Shown: positions 1 through 6,467 of the stretch, piece after piece
Layout: each line of letters begins with the position of its first letter
Position numbering within the stretch: position 1 is the stretch's first letter
Assembly (NCBI GenBank): GCA_016793525.1
Contig: JAEUJT010000017.1
Span: 1 to 9,488, forward strand
Source: Archangium sp.
GTDB lineage: Bacteria > Myxococcota > Myxococcia > Myxococcales > Myxococcaceae
DNA: 9,488 nucleotides
Direction: 5' to 3'
Notes under the pieces: model-generated
What the model was told of the DNA's origin: nothing
What the model saw: the letters and a program-made list of their open reading frames with translations, nothing else
Database searches by the model: none
Position numbers and translations under genes: made by a program

Positions 1-99
1 CAAATAGAGATTTTGAGTAGGCCAGTTTTGCTGACGTACTACATTGTTGAGCGCGCCGACCGACCCGAAGGCTGATCATACGCACTCTTAGTTTATTTC

Positions 100-117
100 G
101 AAGTTCCGCAGAACTTC
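100..117 (-). other. Hairpin with UNCG-type tetraloop in the leader
   Basis: GAAGTTC (100-106) and GAACTTC (111-117) form a perfect 7-bp stem. As minus-strand RNA the loop is UGCG closed by a C-G pair, which belongs to the very stable UNCG tetraloop class. It lies just downstream of boxA and could be part of leader folding or processing. Confidence 0.5.
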
Positions 118-130
118 ATGAGCTTGCTAT

Positions 131-147
131 CCAGTTTTCAAAGAGCG
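131..147 (-). promoter_or_regulatory. boxA-like antitermination element
   Basis: The minus strand reads CGCTCTTTGAAAACTGG followed by ATAGCAAG. This closely matches the boxA motif (TGCTCTTTgAaaAcT) recognised by NusB/NusE in rRNA leaders and 16S-23S spacers. Because promoters lie about 100 and 270 bases upstream, a leader position is more likely than a spacer position. Confidence 0.7.
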
Positions 148-247
148 ACGAACAACCATCTCGCTGCCAATGCGACGAGACGTACTGCTTTCTTTTTAGA
201 AACCGCTTCGTTCTTTCCGTACCGGCTGAGTCCGTCGCGGTGGGCAG

Positions 248-277
248 CTTCTACATCCGCTGCCTAAAGTTTGTCAA
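248..277 (-). promoter_or_regulatory. Downstream rRNA-type promoter P2
   Basis: On the minus strand a perfect TTGACA (272-277) is followed at 17-18 bases by GTAGAA or TAGAAG (248-254). The -10 regions of P1 and P2 share the pattern ATGTAnAnGC followed by GCC, which suggests two related promoters in tandem. An inverted repeat GGCAGC/GCTGCC (243-248 and 259-264) flanks the -10 box. Confidence 0.68.
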
Positions 278-378
278 GGTCTTCGTCACCATCATCTTCG
301 AGCGACGTCGACATATTCACGATGTTGCTTCTGACTTCGCACTGCGACTCCACCACCACCGCCCACCATCGCCCGTCA

Positions 379-406
379 GCCCCGAGCGCCTTTCAGCGCG
401 GGGGGC
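379..406 (-). other. GC-rich hairpin at the expected 5' end of the P1 transcript
   Basis: GCCCCGAGCGC (379-389) and GCGCGGGGGGC (396-406) form an 11-position stem with two mismatches around a 6-base loop. It lies immediately downstream of the P1 -10 box, so the P1 transcript should begin with it. There is no T-run after it on the minus strand. It may protect the 5' end or end read-through from gmk. Role unproven. Confidence 0.4.
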
Positions 407-410
407 GGCG

Positions 411-440
411 CATATACATGATCTTTTCTCGCACTGTCAA
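411..440 (-). promoter_or_regulatory. Upstream rRNA-type promoter P1
   Basis: On the minus strand a perfect -35 box TTGACA (435-440) is followed after 17-18 bases by GTATAT or TATATG (411-417) as the -10 box, with a GC-rich discriminator. It starts about 35 bases past the gmk stop. The AT-rich sequence around 461-470, just upstream of the -35 box, could act as an UP element. Assignment rests on box match and spacing. Confidence 0.65.
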
Positions 441-475
441 CACCTTGTCTCACAATCGCCTTATTTCGAATCTTC

Positions 476-1123
476 CTAAGTCAAATCAAGGCCTTGCAGC
501 TTCATTCCGGTCAGATCCACGCGACCTCGTCGGGCCCGCTCTGCGATCACAATGGATCGCAGCTGCTCAAAAGCGGCGTCGAGCTGGTCGTTGACGATCA
601 GGTAGTCGTAGCTCTGGATGCCGCGCTCGATTTCCGCACGAGCTGCGAGGAGGCGCTTGCGAATGACCTCGTCGCTATCGGTGCCGCGTGATCGGAGCCG
701 GCGCTCGAGCTCCTGCATCGAGGGCGGGAGGATGAAAATCTGTATGGTATCTGGGTACTTACGCTTGATGGTGCCGCCGCCCTGCACGTCGATATCGAAG
801 ACCGCCAGGCCGTGGTGGCGGTACGACTCGTCGATCATCTTCCGGGATGATCCATAGAAGTGGTTGTGCACTTCGGCCCATTCGACGAACTCGCCGCGGT
901 CGATCATCTGCATGAACGTGGCGGTATCGACGAAGTGGTAGTCGACGCCGTTCTGTTCGGCCCCCCGGGGAGACCGGGTTGTGTGGCTGATCGAGAACTT
1001 CGCCTCGGGGAACTCGCCGCGCAGTCGGTGGGCGAGCGTGGTCTTTCCGCCTCCGGAAGGGGCCGACAGCACCAACAGCAGTCCGGGAGATGGCAGCTGG
1101 GGGATCGCAGGGTTCGTATTCAT
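476..1123 (-). CDS. gmk: Guanylate kinase
   Basis: Guanylate kinase phosphorylates GMP or dGMP to GDP or dGDP with ATP in the cytoplasm, supplying guanine nucleotides for RNA, DNA and (p)ppGpp. The 215-residue protein is the usual bacterial length. The P-loop is SAPSGGGKTT (residues 20-29). The GMP-binding segment SISHTTRSPRGAEQNGVDYHFV region (about 44-65) holds Ser46, Arg50, Arg53, Glu56 and Tyr62. The FVEWAEV and FYG segment (79-91) and an Arg-rich lid (RRLRSRGTDSDEVIRKRL region) follow. The ATG start overlaps the yicC-type stop by four bases (ATGA), indicating translational coupling. The stop is TAG. The yicC-gmk order is common in bacteria. The frequent next partner rpoZ is absent here, and an rRNA-type promoter region follows instead. 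Confidence 0.97.
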   Translation of the reverse strand: MNTNPAIPQLPSPGLLLVLSAPSGGGKTTLAHRLRGEFPEAKFSISHTTRSPRGAEQNGVDYHFVDTATFMQMIDRGEFVEWAEVHNHFYGSSRKMIDESYRHHGLAVFDIDVQGGGTIKRKYPDTIQIFILPPSMQELERRLRSRGTDSDEVIRKRLLAARAEIERGIQSYDYLIVNDQLDAAFEQLRSIVIAERARRGRVDLTGMKLQGLDLT

Positions 1124-1998
1124 TCGATGTTTTGCACCTGTTCGCGGATTCGCTCGAGCTCCGACTTCATTTGCATGACGCGGTTCGAGATTTCAGCGTG
1201 CTGGCTCTTCGAACCGGTGGTGTTGACCTCGCGGTGCATCTCCTGGACGAGAAAGTCCATCTTGCGACCCACGGGCTCCGTGGCGGCGAGCAGGGTCTGG
1301 AACTGCTTCTGGTGCGAAGCCAGGCGGGTGAGCTCCTCCGCGACGTCGGTACGCTCGGCGAACAACGCAACCTCTTGGGCCAAGCGTTGGGGATCGACAG
1401 GAAGCCCCTTGGAGAGCTCGGCGGCACGGGTTGCGAGCCGGTCTCGCCACTGCTCGACGGCCTTGGGAGCGAGGACGGTGACCTCCGTGGTCCACCCGTC
1501 GACGGCGGCGAGGCGGCTGGCCACGTCGTCGCGAAGCGCAGTGCCCTCCTTCGTACGCATCGCCCCAAGGGCGTCGATGGCCTGAAGCACAGCAATTTCA
1601 AGGGCTTTGGCGGCGTCTTCGAGATTCACCTCGGGTTCTTCGAGGCGCACCACGTTGGGCTGGGTGGCGATGTCGCGCACCGAGGTCTCATCGGGCACGC
1701 CGAGGGTCTGCGCCAACTGGGCGAAGGCCTTGCGGTACGCCTGAGCGAGCGCGAGGTCGACGATGGGCACGACCGACATGCCAGCGCGTGTGGACCGCTT
1801 CACGGCCACGTCGACGGCGCCGCGGGCCACGCGATCTTTCACGAGCTTCGCCACCAGGGGCTCGAGCGTTGACAGCTCTCGAGGGAGGCGTGCCTTCACC
1901 TCGCAGAACTTATGATTCACCGAGCGAAGCTCGACCGTCAGCGATTCACCGCCGGCCGTCGCGCGCCCGGTGCCAAACCCGGTCATGCTCTTCAACAT
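1120..1998 (-). CDS. yicC: YicC/YloC-family endoribonuclease
   Basis: The 292-residue protein starts MLKSMTGFG, the family's N-terminal signature (SMTGFG at 4-9). It ends in a typical DUF1732 segment (248-292) with DFLVQEMHREVNTTGSKS and closing IREQVQNIE. YicC-family proteins are endoribonucleases reported to act in RNA turnover, and are thought to assemble as oligomers. The middle is helical and charged, as is usual. It starts 12 bases after the hldC stop with no strong Shine-Dalgarno, and its stop overlaps gmk by four bases. A second in-frame ATG at residue 5 could also serve as start, but the MLKSMTGFG form is usual. Function follows from family; the exact RNA target is unknown. Confidence 0.95.
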   Translation of the reverse strand: MLKSMTGFGTGRATAGGESLTVELRSVNHKFCEVKARLPRELSTLEPLVAKLVKDRVARGAVDVAVKRSTRAGMSVVPIVDLALAQAYRKAFAQLAQTLGVPDETSVRDIATQPNVVRLEEPEVNLEDAAKALEIAVLQAIDALGAMRTKEGTALRDDVASRLAAVDGWTTEVTVLAPKAVEQWRDRLATRAAELSKGLPVDPQRLAQEVALFAERTDVAEELTRLASHQKQFQTLLAATEPVGRKMDFLVQEMHREVNTTGSKSQHAEISNRVMQMKSELERIREQVQNIE

Positions 1999-2010
1999 GT
2001 CGAGCGACTA

Positions 2011-2475
2011 TCAACGATTGAGCTTCGAGAGAACGCCCGTCGTGCTGTGATCTTTCGGATCTCCGGTCACGGCGACCCGGCCGCCGTAGGCCGCGACTTC
2101 ATCGCGCTCGGGCACTGTCTCCGGCGTGTAGTCGGTGCCCTTGGCGTGCACATCGGGGCGGAGCGCGCGGATCAGGTGGCGCACGTCGGGCTCGTCGAAC
2201 ACCACCACGGCGTCGGTACACCCGAGCGCTGCGATGAGCTCGGCCCGTTCGTCGTGGGGCACCACCGGGCGGCTGGGCCCCTTGGCGGCGCGCACCGACG
2301 AATCGGAGTTCACCGCCACCACCAACCGTTCGCCCAGCATCTTGGCGCCTTGCAGATAGCGGACATGGCCGACGTGGAGGAGATCGAACGCTCCGTTGGC
2401 GAGAACGATTCTGTCACCAGAGGCCCTCCACGTGCGCACGACCGCCTCGAGCTGCTCGAGCGTCACCCGCTTCAT
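2011..2475 (-). CDS. hldC: D-glycero-beta-D-manno-heptose 1-phosphate adenylyltransferase
   Basis: This 154-residue protein is a stand-alone version of the C-terminal domain of HldE (also called RfaE2). It transfers AMP to heptose 1-phosphate to form ADP-heptose, a precursor of the LPS inner core. The nucleotidyltransferase motif [11 protein letters not shown] (27-37) carries the HxGH pair His34/His37. The later [12 protein letters not shown] and STTGVLSKL segments also match the family. The usual Cys of NGCFD is Ala29 here. The ATG start overlaps the kinase stop by four bases, keeping the kinase-then-adenylyltransferase order found in fused HldE. The name hldC/rfaE2 follows from this split form. 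Confidence 0.94.
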   Translation of the reverse strand: MKRVTLEQLEAVVRTWRASGDRIVLANGAFDLLHVGHVRYLQGAKMLGERLVVAVNSDSSVRAAKGPSRPVVPHDERAELIAALGCTDAVVVFDEPDVRHLIRALRPDVHAKGTDYTPETVPERDEVAAYGGRVAVTGDPKDHSTTGVLSKLNR

Positions 2476-3446
2476 ACGGCGGCGCGGAGCTCGGCGAGCG
2501 ACACCGTGGCGGTACCCTGCTTCTGCACGACCAAACCGCCGGCGACGTTGGCTAAAAAAGCCGCTCGGCTCGCGGGCGTCTTCGCACCGAGGGCCACGGC
2601 AAAGGCGGCGCTCACGGTGTCACCCGCTCCAGTGACGTCGACGGCGTCGTGTTGCCCCCACACGGGTAGAAACGTTGGCTTGGCGCTGCGCGAGAAGACG
2701 GCCATGCCGTGGCGGCCTCTCGTCACGAGCAACACGTGGCACTGGAGCATTTCGAGGGCGAGCGCGGCGGCGCGGGTGAGCTGGGCATCGGTCCCGACGG
2801 GGAGCCCGGTCAGCGCGGCGAGCTCGGGCTCGTTCGGCTTACACACGGAGAAGCCCACCGCGTCACGGAGGCCGAAACGGGAATCGACGCACACCGTGGT
2901 CCCTTCAGCCGCGGCCTCACGGAGCACAGCGCGCGTCTCGTCGTTCACCACCCCCGCGCCGTAGTCGGACACGACGACCACATCGGCAGCGGCGACGGCG
3001 GCGCGCACCTGCCGTACGAGCGAGCCGCGTTGCGCGAGGGAAGGCGCTTCGGCCCCGCCGCGATCGATGCGAAGCATCTGCTGCCTCGTGGTGTTGACGC
3101 CGCCGGCGAGGACCCTGGTTTTTGTCTCGGTCACGTCGCGATCGACCGCGCGCACCCCGATGCCGTGCTGCCGAAAGAGCCGCCGCATGGCCTGGCCCAT
3201 GTCATCGCGACCCAAGAGACCCACGGCGGTGACCTGCGCACCGAGCGCCCGGGCGTTGGCGGCGACATTGGCGGCGCCGCCGAGCCGCACTTCATCGCGC
3301 TCATGGCGGACGATGAGCACCGGGGCTTCTCGGCTGACGCGCTCGGTTTGGCCGAAGAGGTAGTGGTCGGCGACGAGGTCTCCGATCACCGCCACCCGCA
3401 CTCCGGCGAAGCGGGCCAGGTGCTGCCTCACGCCGTCAGGCTTCAC
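2472..3446 (-). CDS. hldA: D-glycero-beta-D-manno-heptose-7-phosphate kinase (PfkB family)
   Basis: The 324-residue protein matches the N-terminal kinase half of HldE (RfaE1), which makes heptose 1,7-bisphosphate for ADP-heptose synthesis. Near the N terminus [23 protein letters not shown] is the heptokinase-specific opening (about 20-42, quoted in part: [11 protein letters not shown] then RVSREAP). [15 protein letters not shown] (56-70) is the first PfkB signature. [14 protein letters not shown] near the C terminus (270-283) is the second, with catalytic base Asp276. The start is GTG, overlapping the stop of the upstream methyltransferase-like gene by four bases. The enzyme is cytoplasmic. 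Anomeric specificity (beta for ADP-heptose, alpha for GDP-heptose) is inferred from the adjacent hldC. Confidence 0.93.
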   Translation of the reverse strand: MKPDGVRQHLARFAGVRVAVIGDLVADHYLFGQTERVSREAPVLIVRHERDEVRLGGAANVAANARALGAQVTAVGLLGRDDMGQAMRRLFRQHGIGVRAVDRDVTETKTRVLAGGVNTTRQQMLRIDRGGAEAPSLAQRGSLVRQVRAAVAAADVVVVSDYGAGVVNDETRAVLREAAAEGTTVCVDSRFGLRDAVGFSVCKPNEPELAALTGLPVGTDAQLTRAAALALEMLQCHVLLVTRGRHGMAVFSRSAKPTFLPVWGQHDAVDVTGAGDTVSAAFAVALGAKTPASRAAFLANVAGGLVVQKQGTATVSLAELRAAV

Positions 3447-4195
3447 GGCTTCGTATAGACGACGATGAAGCGGTCAGAGCTCCCGCGCTTTTCAGCGGCC
3501 TCGCGCGGAGACGCGTTCCAGTCGCGGGTGTCGTTGGGGTTGCGGAGCGATTCGTCGCTGCGCACGTAGGCGAACCCGGCGACCTCGAGCTGCTTACGCA
3601 CGATGGCCTCGTCGATGCGGTGGAGCTGCTCAGCGACTTCAGGCCCCGCGCCAGGCTTGGCCGACGAATCACACACCACGTACCGGCCTCCGGGCTTGAG
3701 GGCGGCGAACACGGCGCGGTTCATCTTCGACACATTGACGTTGGTCCACAGGGCGTCGTGGTAGTTCGCGTTGATCACGACGAGATCGAGCTTCTCGTTC
3801 AGCTCGGCGCCGAACGGATCATCGAGCTCGCGATCGAGGCGCACGACGTTGGCGTTGACGGGCCGGGTCAGGCGCTCCGCCCAGGGCGCCCCAGCGAAGC
3901 GCTCGAGCACCCACTTCGGGTTCTCGGCGTACACCTTGCCGCTGGGACCGACCGCGCGGGCGAGGAGCTCGGTGGTGTAGCCACCTCCAGCGAAGAGCTC
4001 GCCGACCTGCATGCCCGGCCCCACCTCGAGCGAAGCCAGGAACGCGGCGGGCTTTCGACCAGGGTCGAGCTCGCGATCGACAGACGTTCGGTCTTCAGCG
4101 GCGACCAGCGCGGCGTAGTCGAGGGCGGGCTTCTTGGGCGTCGTGGCGCACCCGAGCGCGAGCAGCGAGCAGGCGACGAAGAGGGAGATTCGCAT
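3443..4195 (-). CDS. Exported SAM-dependent methyltransferase-like protein
   Basis: The 250-residue protein begins with a signal sequence ending LLALGC (Cys16), a plausible though not ideal lipobox, followed by a Thr/Pro/Lys spacer. The body is a class I Rossmann methyltransferase fold: VGELFAGGGYTTELLA (64-79) is the SAM-binding motif I, GKVYAENPKWV follows as strand 2, and LDLVVINANYHDALW and LKPGGRYVVCDSS are the later core motifs. It resembles the predicted methyltransferase group COG4798, members of which often carry signal peptides. Its substrate is unknown. A good Shine-Dalgarno AAGGAG sits 7 bases before the ATG. It lies 18 bases after the preceding gene and overlaps hldA (GTGA). Export would be odd for a SAM-using enzyme, so catalysis in the envelope is uncertain. 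Confidence 0.85.
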   Translation of the reverse strand: MRISLFVACSLLALGCATTPKKPALDYAALVAAEDRTSVDRELDPGRKPAAFLASLEVGPGMQVGELFAGGGYTTELLARAVGPSGKVYAENPKWVLERFAGAPWAERLTRPVNANVVRLDRELDDPFGAELNEKLDLVVINANYHDALWTNVNVSKMNRAVFAALKPGGRYVVCDSSAKPGAGPEVAEQLHRIDEAIVRKQLEVAGFAYVRSDESLRNPNDTRDWNASPREAAEKRGSSDRFIVVYTKP

Positions 4196-4201
4196 GGGCG
4201 G

Positions 4202-4207
4202 CTCCTT
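4202..4207 (-). promoter_or_regulatory. Shine-Dalgarno of the methyltransferase-like gene
   Basis: The minus strand reads AAGGAG, six bases upstream of the ATG at 4195, with a second AGGAG just upstream. It is the clearest ribosome-binding site in this operon and supports the start that yields the signal peptide. Confidence 0.75.
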
Positions 4208-4213
4208 ACTCCT

Positions 4214-4810
4214 TCACCGTGCCTTCGGGGGGTCGAGCTTCACGCGCCGCAAGGTGGCCCACGAGCGAAAGGCGCCCGGCGTCTTCGTGACGAACGAGGT
4301 CAACGCCGCGCTCGACGACGAGAGGACGAAGATGCCATTCACCTCACGGCCCTCGAGCACGCCGGAGTCAGCGGCGCCGCGAAACGCCTCATCATCGAGC
4401 GCGAGATCGAGCGTCAGCAGCCCGGCCTTCGACAGCGCGTAGCGCGCGAGCACGTAGCGCTCCCCTACTTCGGTTTTCTCTCCGAACTCGTCGGCGTAGC
4501 GCTTGGGGCGGAGGCTCAAGAACGACTGCGTGCCGACGGTGGTGCTGAAGCCTTCGTACGACAACACCATCGCGCCTTTGGCCCCGTCGGCGGCGACCAG
4601 CACCACGTCGACGAGCGGCCCTCCCTCGTGGGGAACGACGGAGAGCGTGAACTCGCCCCCGTCGTGGAGTCGGCCGGCCCAGGTCCCGAGCAGTCGGGCG
4701 TCTTGCTTGGCGGTGGCCGCATCGCCGATGGGCTGCAACGTGCGCGGTGGCTCGCAGGTGGCGGCGAGGCACGCGAACGCGGCAAGGGGTACGACGAGGC
4801 GCAAGTGCAT
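4214..4810 (-). CDS. Exported protein of unknown function with a GTW motif
   Basis: The 198-residue product is not recognised. The chosen ATG gives a signal sequence of the form MHLRLVVPLAAFACLAATC; an upstream in-frame ATG at 4843 would bury it behind 11 polar residues. Cys19 (or Cys14) might be lipidated, but neither has a clean lipobox, so a lipoprotein is only possible. The mature part has LLGTWAGRLHDGGEFTLSV and alternating hydrophobic strands, which suggests a small beta-barrel or lipocalin-like fold. That fold reading is weak. It precedes the methyltransferase-like gene by 18 bases and probably shares its transcript. No strong Shine-Dalgarno is visible. Confidence 0.72.
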   Translation of the reverse strand: MHLRLVVPLAAFACLAATCEPPRTLQPIGDAATAKQDARLLGTWAGRLHDGGEFTLSVVPHEGGPLVDVVLVAADGAKGAMVLSYEGFSTTVGTQSFLSLRPKRYADEFGEKTEVGERYVLARYALSKAGLLTLDLALDDEAFRGAADSGVLEGREVNGIFVLSSSSAALTSFVTKTPGAFRSWATLRRVKLDPPKAR

Positions 4811-4854
4811 GGCGCGCAGCTTAACCGCCGAGTCGGGAGCCACCGAGAATCTGG

Positions 4855-5028
4855 CTATCGAGGCCCACTCGCGTTCTTCTTCTCAATGCGCTCACGGCTT
4901 CGCTCGAGGTGCGCCTCGCGTTTAAGGCGAAACTTTTCGGCCAAGCGTTCGACGATGGCGAGGAACTCAGCCGAATTTCGGGGCCACCGGGCCGCGGCGC
5001 TGGTGGTTTCGTGAATCGAACGGGACAT
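4855..5028 (-). CDS. Possible small protein of 57 residues
   Basis: A short reading frame runs from ATG at 5028 to TAG at 4855. The product starts MSRSIHETTSAAARWPRNSA, continues EFLAIVERLAEKFRLKREAH, and ends in LERSRERIEKK plus a short tail. The second half looks like a charged amphipathic helix. About 70% of its codons end in G or C, as expected for genes here. It lies 44 bases upstream of the next minus-strand gene and could open that operon. A sigma70-like TTGCCA / 18 bases / TAAGAT lies just upstream, which would give an almost leaderless mRNA. No good Shine-Dalgarno is present. It is not recognised, and may be chance. Confidence 0.45.
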   Translation of the reverse strand: MSRSIHETTSAAARWPRNSAEFLAIVERLAEKFRLKREAHLERSRERIEKKNASGPR

Positions 5029-5037
5029 GCCGAAACG

Positions 5038-5067
5038 ATCTTATTCATCCACGCGCAGGTCTGGCAA
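5038..5067 (-). promoter_or_regulatory. Candidate promoter of the minus-strand LPS/gmk operon
   Basis: On the minus strand TTGCCA (5062-5067) and TAAGAT (5038-5043) are separated by 18 bases. Each box is a fair match to sigma70 consensus. It is placed in the only gap between the divergent genes, ahead of the small ORF at 5028, with predicted transcription start near 5031. In a GC-rich genome such a match could still be chance. Confidence 0.35.
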
Positions 5068-5096
5068 ACCCAGGTCCGCTGCGCATATGAGGCGGC

Positions 5097-6467
5097 ATGC
5101 CTTCGATCTCGACTGTGCGTGGCCTCGTCATCGCAGCGTGTGTGGTGCTCGCAACTGCCTGTGGAAGCGCGCCTCCCAGGGCGTGCACCACGACGGCAGA
5201 ATGTGCGGTCGGCCAGCTGTGCGTGAACAGCGTGTGCACGGTTCCCATCGGCGGAATCGGGGGCGGCGACGGGAGTGGAGGTGGCTCCGGCGGCGGCAGC
5301 GCGGTGACCGATGGAGGTACTGGCGGTGGCACGGCGACGGGCGGCGGCACGGCGACGGGTGGAGGCACTGCGACGGGCGGAGGCACTGCGACGGGCGGCG
5401 GCACGGCGACGGGTGGAGGCACCGCAACGGGCGGAGGCACTGCGACGGGCGGAGGCACCGCGACGGGCGGAGGCACTGCGACGGGTGGAGGCACTGCGAC
5501 CGGTGGAGGCACTGCGACGGGCGGAGGCACTGCGACGGGCGGAGGCACTGCGACGGGCGGCGGCACGGCGACCGGTGGAGGCACCGGCGGAGGTACCGCG
5601 CAAGTCACCGAACTGTGCGACGCCAACGAGACGGCGATCTCCACGTCGACCACGCTCTCGGCGCAGGGTCTCGGCGGCTACGCCAACGACTACGCTCCGT
5701 CCGGTCAGACGAGCTGCGGCTACGGCCCCGGGCCCGATCGCGTCTACGCGGTCGACATCGCACCCAACGCCTACCTCCAGGCGCGCGCGACAGCGGAAGG
5801 TGGGTCATTCGACATTTCCCTCTCCCTCGTGGCGAATGCCGCGCAGTGCAGCGCGGGTCCATGCCTGGGTTCGTCGAGCGCGGCGGGCGTCGAAGTGGTG
5901 ACCGCGGACAACGTCGGAGGCAGCTCGACCAAGCGGGTGTACCTGGTGGTCGACTCCATCACCGCCAGCCCCGGTTCCGGTTTATTCACGCTCGACATCT
6001 CGCTCACCACCTCGCGGCAGGGCGAGTCGGTGACCAACCCGGGCCCGCCGATCACCGCCGCGTTCTCGTCACCGAGCGAGCCCCTCGACGGCTACGCGAG
6101 CGACTACGGCAGCACGTCGCAGATGATCACGCCGAGCCAACCGTGCAACCTGAGCGTGGGGAGAGATCGCACCTACCGCATCGACGTGCCCGCGATGCAG
6201 ACGGTGACCGTGACGCTGACCGCCACCGGAACTGCGCTGGGCAACGTGGTGATGAACCTGATCGAGCAGCCGTTCAGCTCCAACTGCACTCCGACGTTGT
6301 GCTCCTGCGTGCGCAACGTGGCGTCGCCGGGCTTCAATACGCCGACCTTCTCGATGACGTACCCGAACACGACGAACGCGGTGAAGCCGCTGGTGCTGCT
6401 CATCGACCGGCTCAACTCGGGCCCGGCGGGTGAGACGTACGCGCTGTCGATCTCCTTCGCGCCATAA
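5097..6467 (+). CDS. Exported Gly/Thr/Ala-repeat protein with two C-terminal beta domains
   Basis: The 456-residue protein has a signal sequence ending VLATACGS (Cys22, possible lipoprotein). A short Cys module CTTTAECAVGQLC follows (30-42, then Cys47), then a Gly-rich run, fourteen GGGTAT hexapeptides (76-159), and a C-terminal region from about residue 170. That region has two similar halves, GGYANDYAPSG...DRVYAVDIAP and DGYASDYGSTS...DRTYRIDVPA, each continuing into alternating hydrophobic strands. They resemble PPC-type (pre-peptidase C-terminal) beta-sandwich domains, which often accompany secreted proteases. The linker would act as a flexible spacer from the membrane. Its TAA is directly followed by the ATG of a protease gene. 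A weak GAGG precedes the start. Precise function is unknown; a surface or binding role is inferred. Confidence 0.85.
   Translation: MPSISTVRGLVIAACVVLATACGSAPPRACTTTAECAVGQLCVNSVCTVPIGGIGGGDGSGGGSGGGSAVTDGGTGGGTATGGGTATGGGTATGGGTATGGGTATGGGTATGGGTATGGGTATGGGTATGGGTATGGGTATGGGTATGGGTATGGGTATGGGTGGGTAQVTELCDANETAISTSTTLSAQGLGGYANDYAPSGQTSCGYGPGPDRVYAVDIAPNAYLQARATAEGGSFDISLSLVANAAQCSAGPCLGSSSAAGVEVVTADNVGGSSTKRVYLVVDSITASPGSGLFTLDISLTTSRQGESVTNPGPPITAAFSSPSEPLDGYASDYGSTSQMITPSQPCNLSVGRDRTYRIDVPAMQTVTVTLTATGTALGNVVMNLIEQPFSSNCTPTLCSCVRNVASPGFNTPTFSMTYPNTTNAVKPLVLLIDRLNSGPAGETYALSISFAP
5322..5575 (+). repeat. 18-bp tandem repeat, 14 copies, coding for GGGTAT
   Basis: Fourteen in-frame 18-bp units (phased here at 5323-5574) of the form GCGGAGGCACTGCGACGG differ mainly at synonymous sites. 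A variant GCGGCGGCACGGCGACGG appears exactly at units 2 and 5, and at unit 14 with a final CCG. Units 2-4 and 5-7 form a near-identical 54-bp higher-order repeat. A degenerate partial copy follows to about 5600. Copy-number change by slippage would keep the frame. Confidence 0.97.

Larger units (their letters stand above)
1..405 (-). ncRNA. Leader of a probable rRNA operon (16S lies outside window)
   Basis: This stretch has no convincing protein gene on either strand and is more AT-rich than the genes beside it. On the minus strand it contains, in order, two sigma70-type promoters, an AT-rich block, a boxA-like element and a stable UNCG-loop hairpin. That is the usual layout of a ribosomal RNA operon leader. 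No 16S start is recognisable before the window ends at position 1, so the identity of the transcribed gene is inferred from boxA and promoter style. It could instead lead to another stable RNA. The 5' end near 404 is estimated from promoter spacing. Confidence 0.65.

Noticed and set aside
189..202. Inverted repeat TTTCT-TTTT-AGAAA in the rRNA leader
   Set aside because: Five-base AT-only-like arms are expected by chance in this AT-rich stretch.
240..594. Plus-strand frames in the promoter region left of gmk
   Set aside because: No ribosome-binding site, no recognisable protein, and they run over the promoter boxes and the gmk 3' end.
1912..2964. Plus-strand open frame opposite hldC and hldA
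   Set aside because: The minus-strand genes have clear family motifs; this frame is a composition shadow.
3620..5014. Long plus-strand open frame across the methyltransferase and GTW-protein genes
   Set aside because: It is antisense to two well-supported genes and its product is His/Arg/Gly-biased with no domain; it arises from high GC.
5062..5090. Plus-strand promoter TGGCAA / 17 bases / ATATGA for the repeat protein
   Set aside because: The -35 box is a poor match and the pair may be chance; not strong enough to list.
5323..5574. CRISPR array
   Set aside because: The repeat units are directly adjacent without spacers and encode a uniform hexapeptide in frame.
5045..5653. Minus-strand frame encoding many VAVPPP repeats, and other long frames over 5027-6433
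   Set aside because: An 18-bp repeat free of stop codons keeps several frames open. The plus-strand frame with signal peptide and C-terminal domains is the real one.
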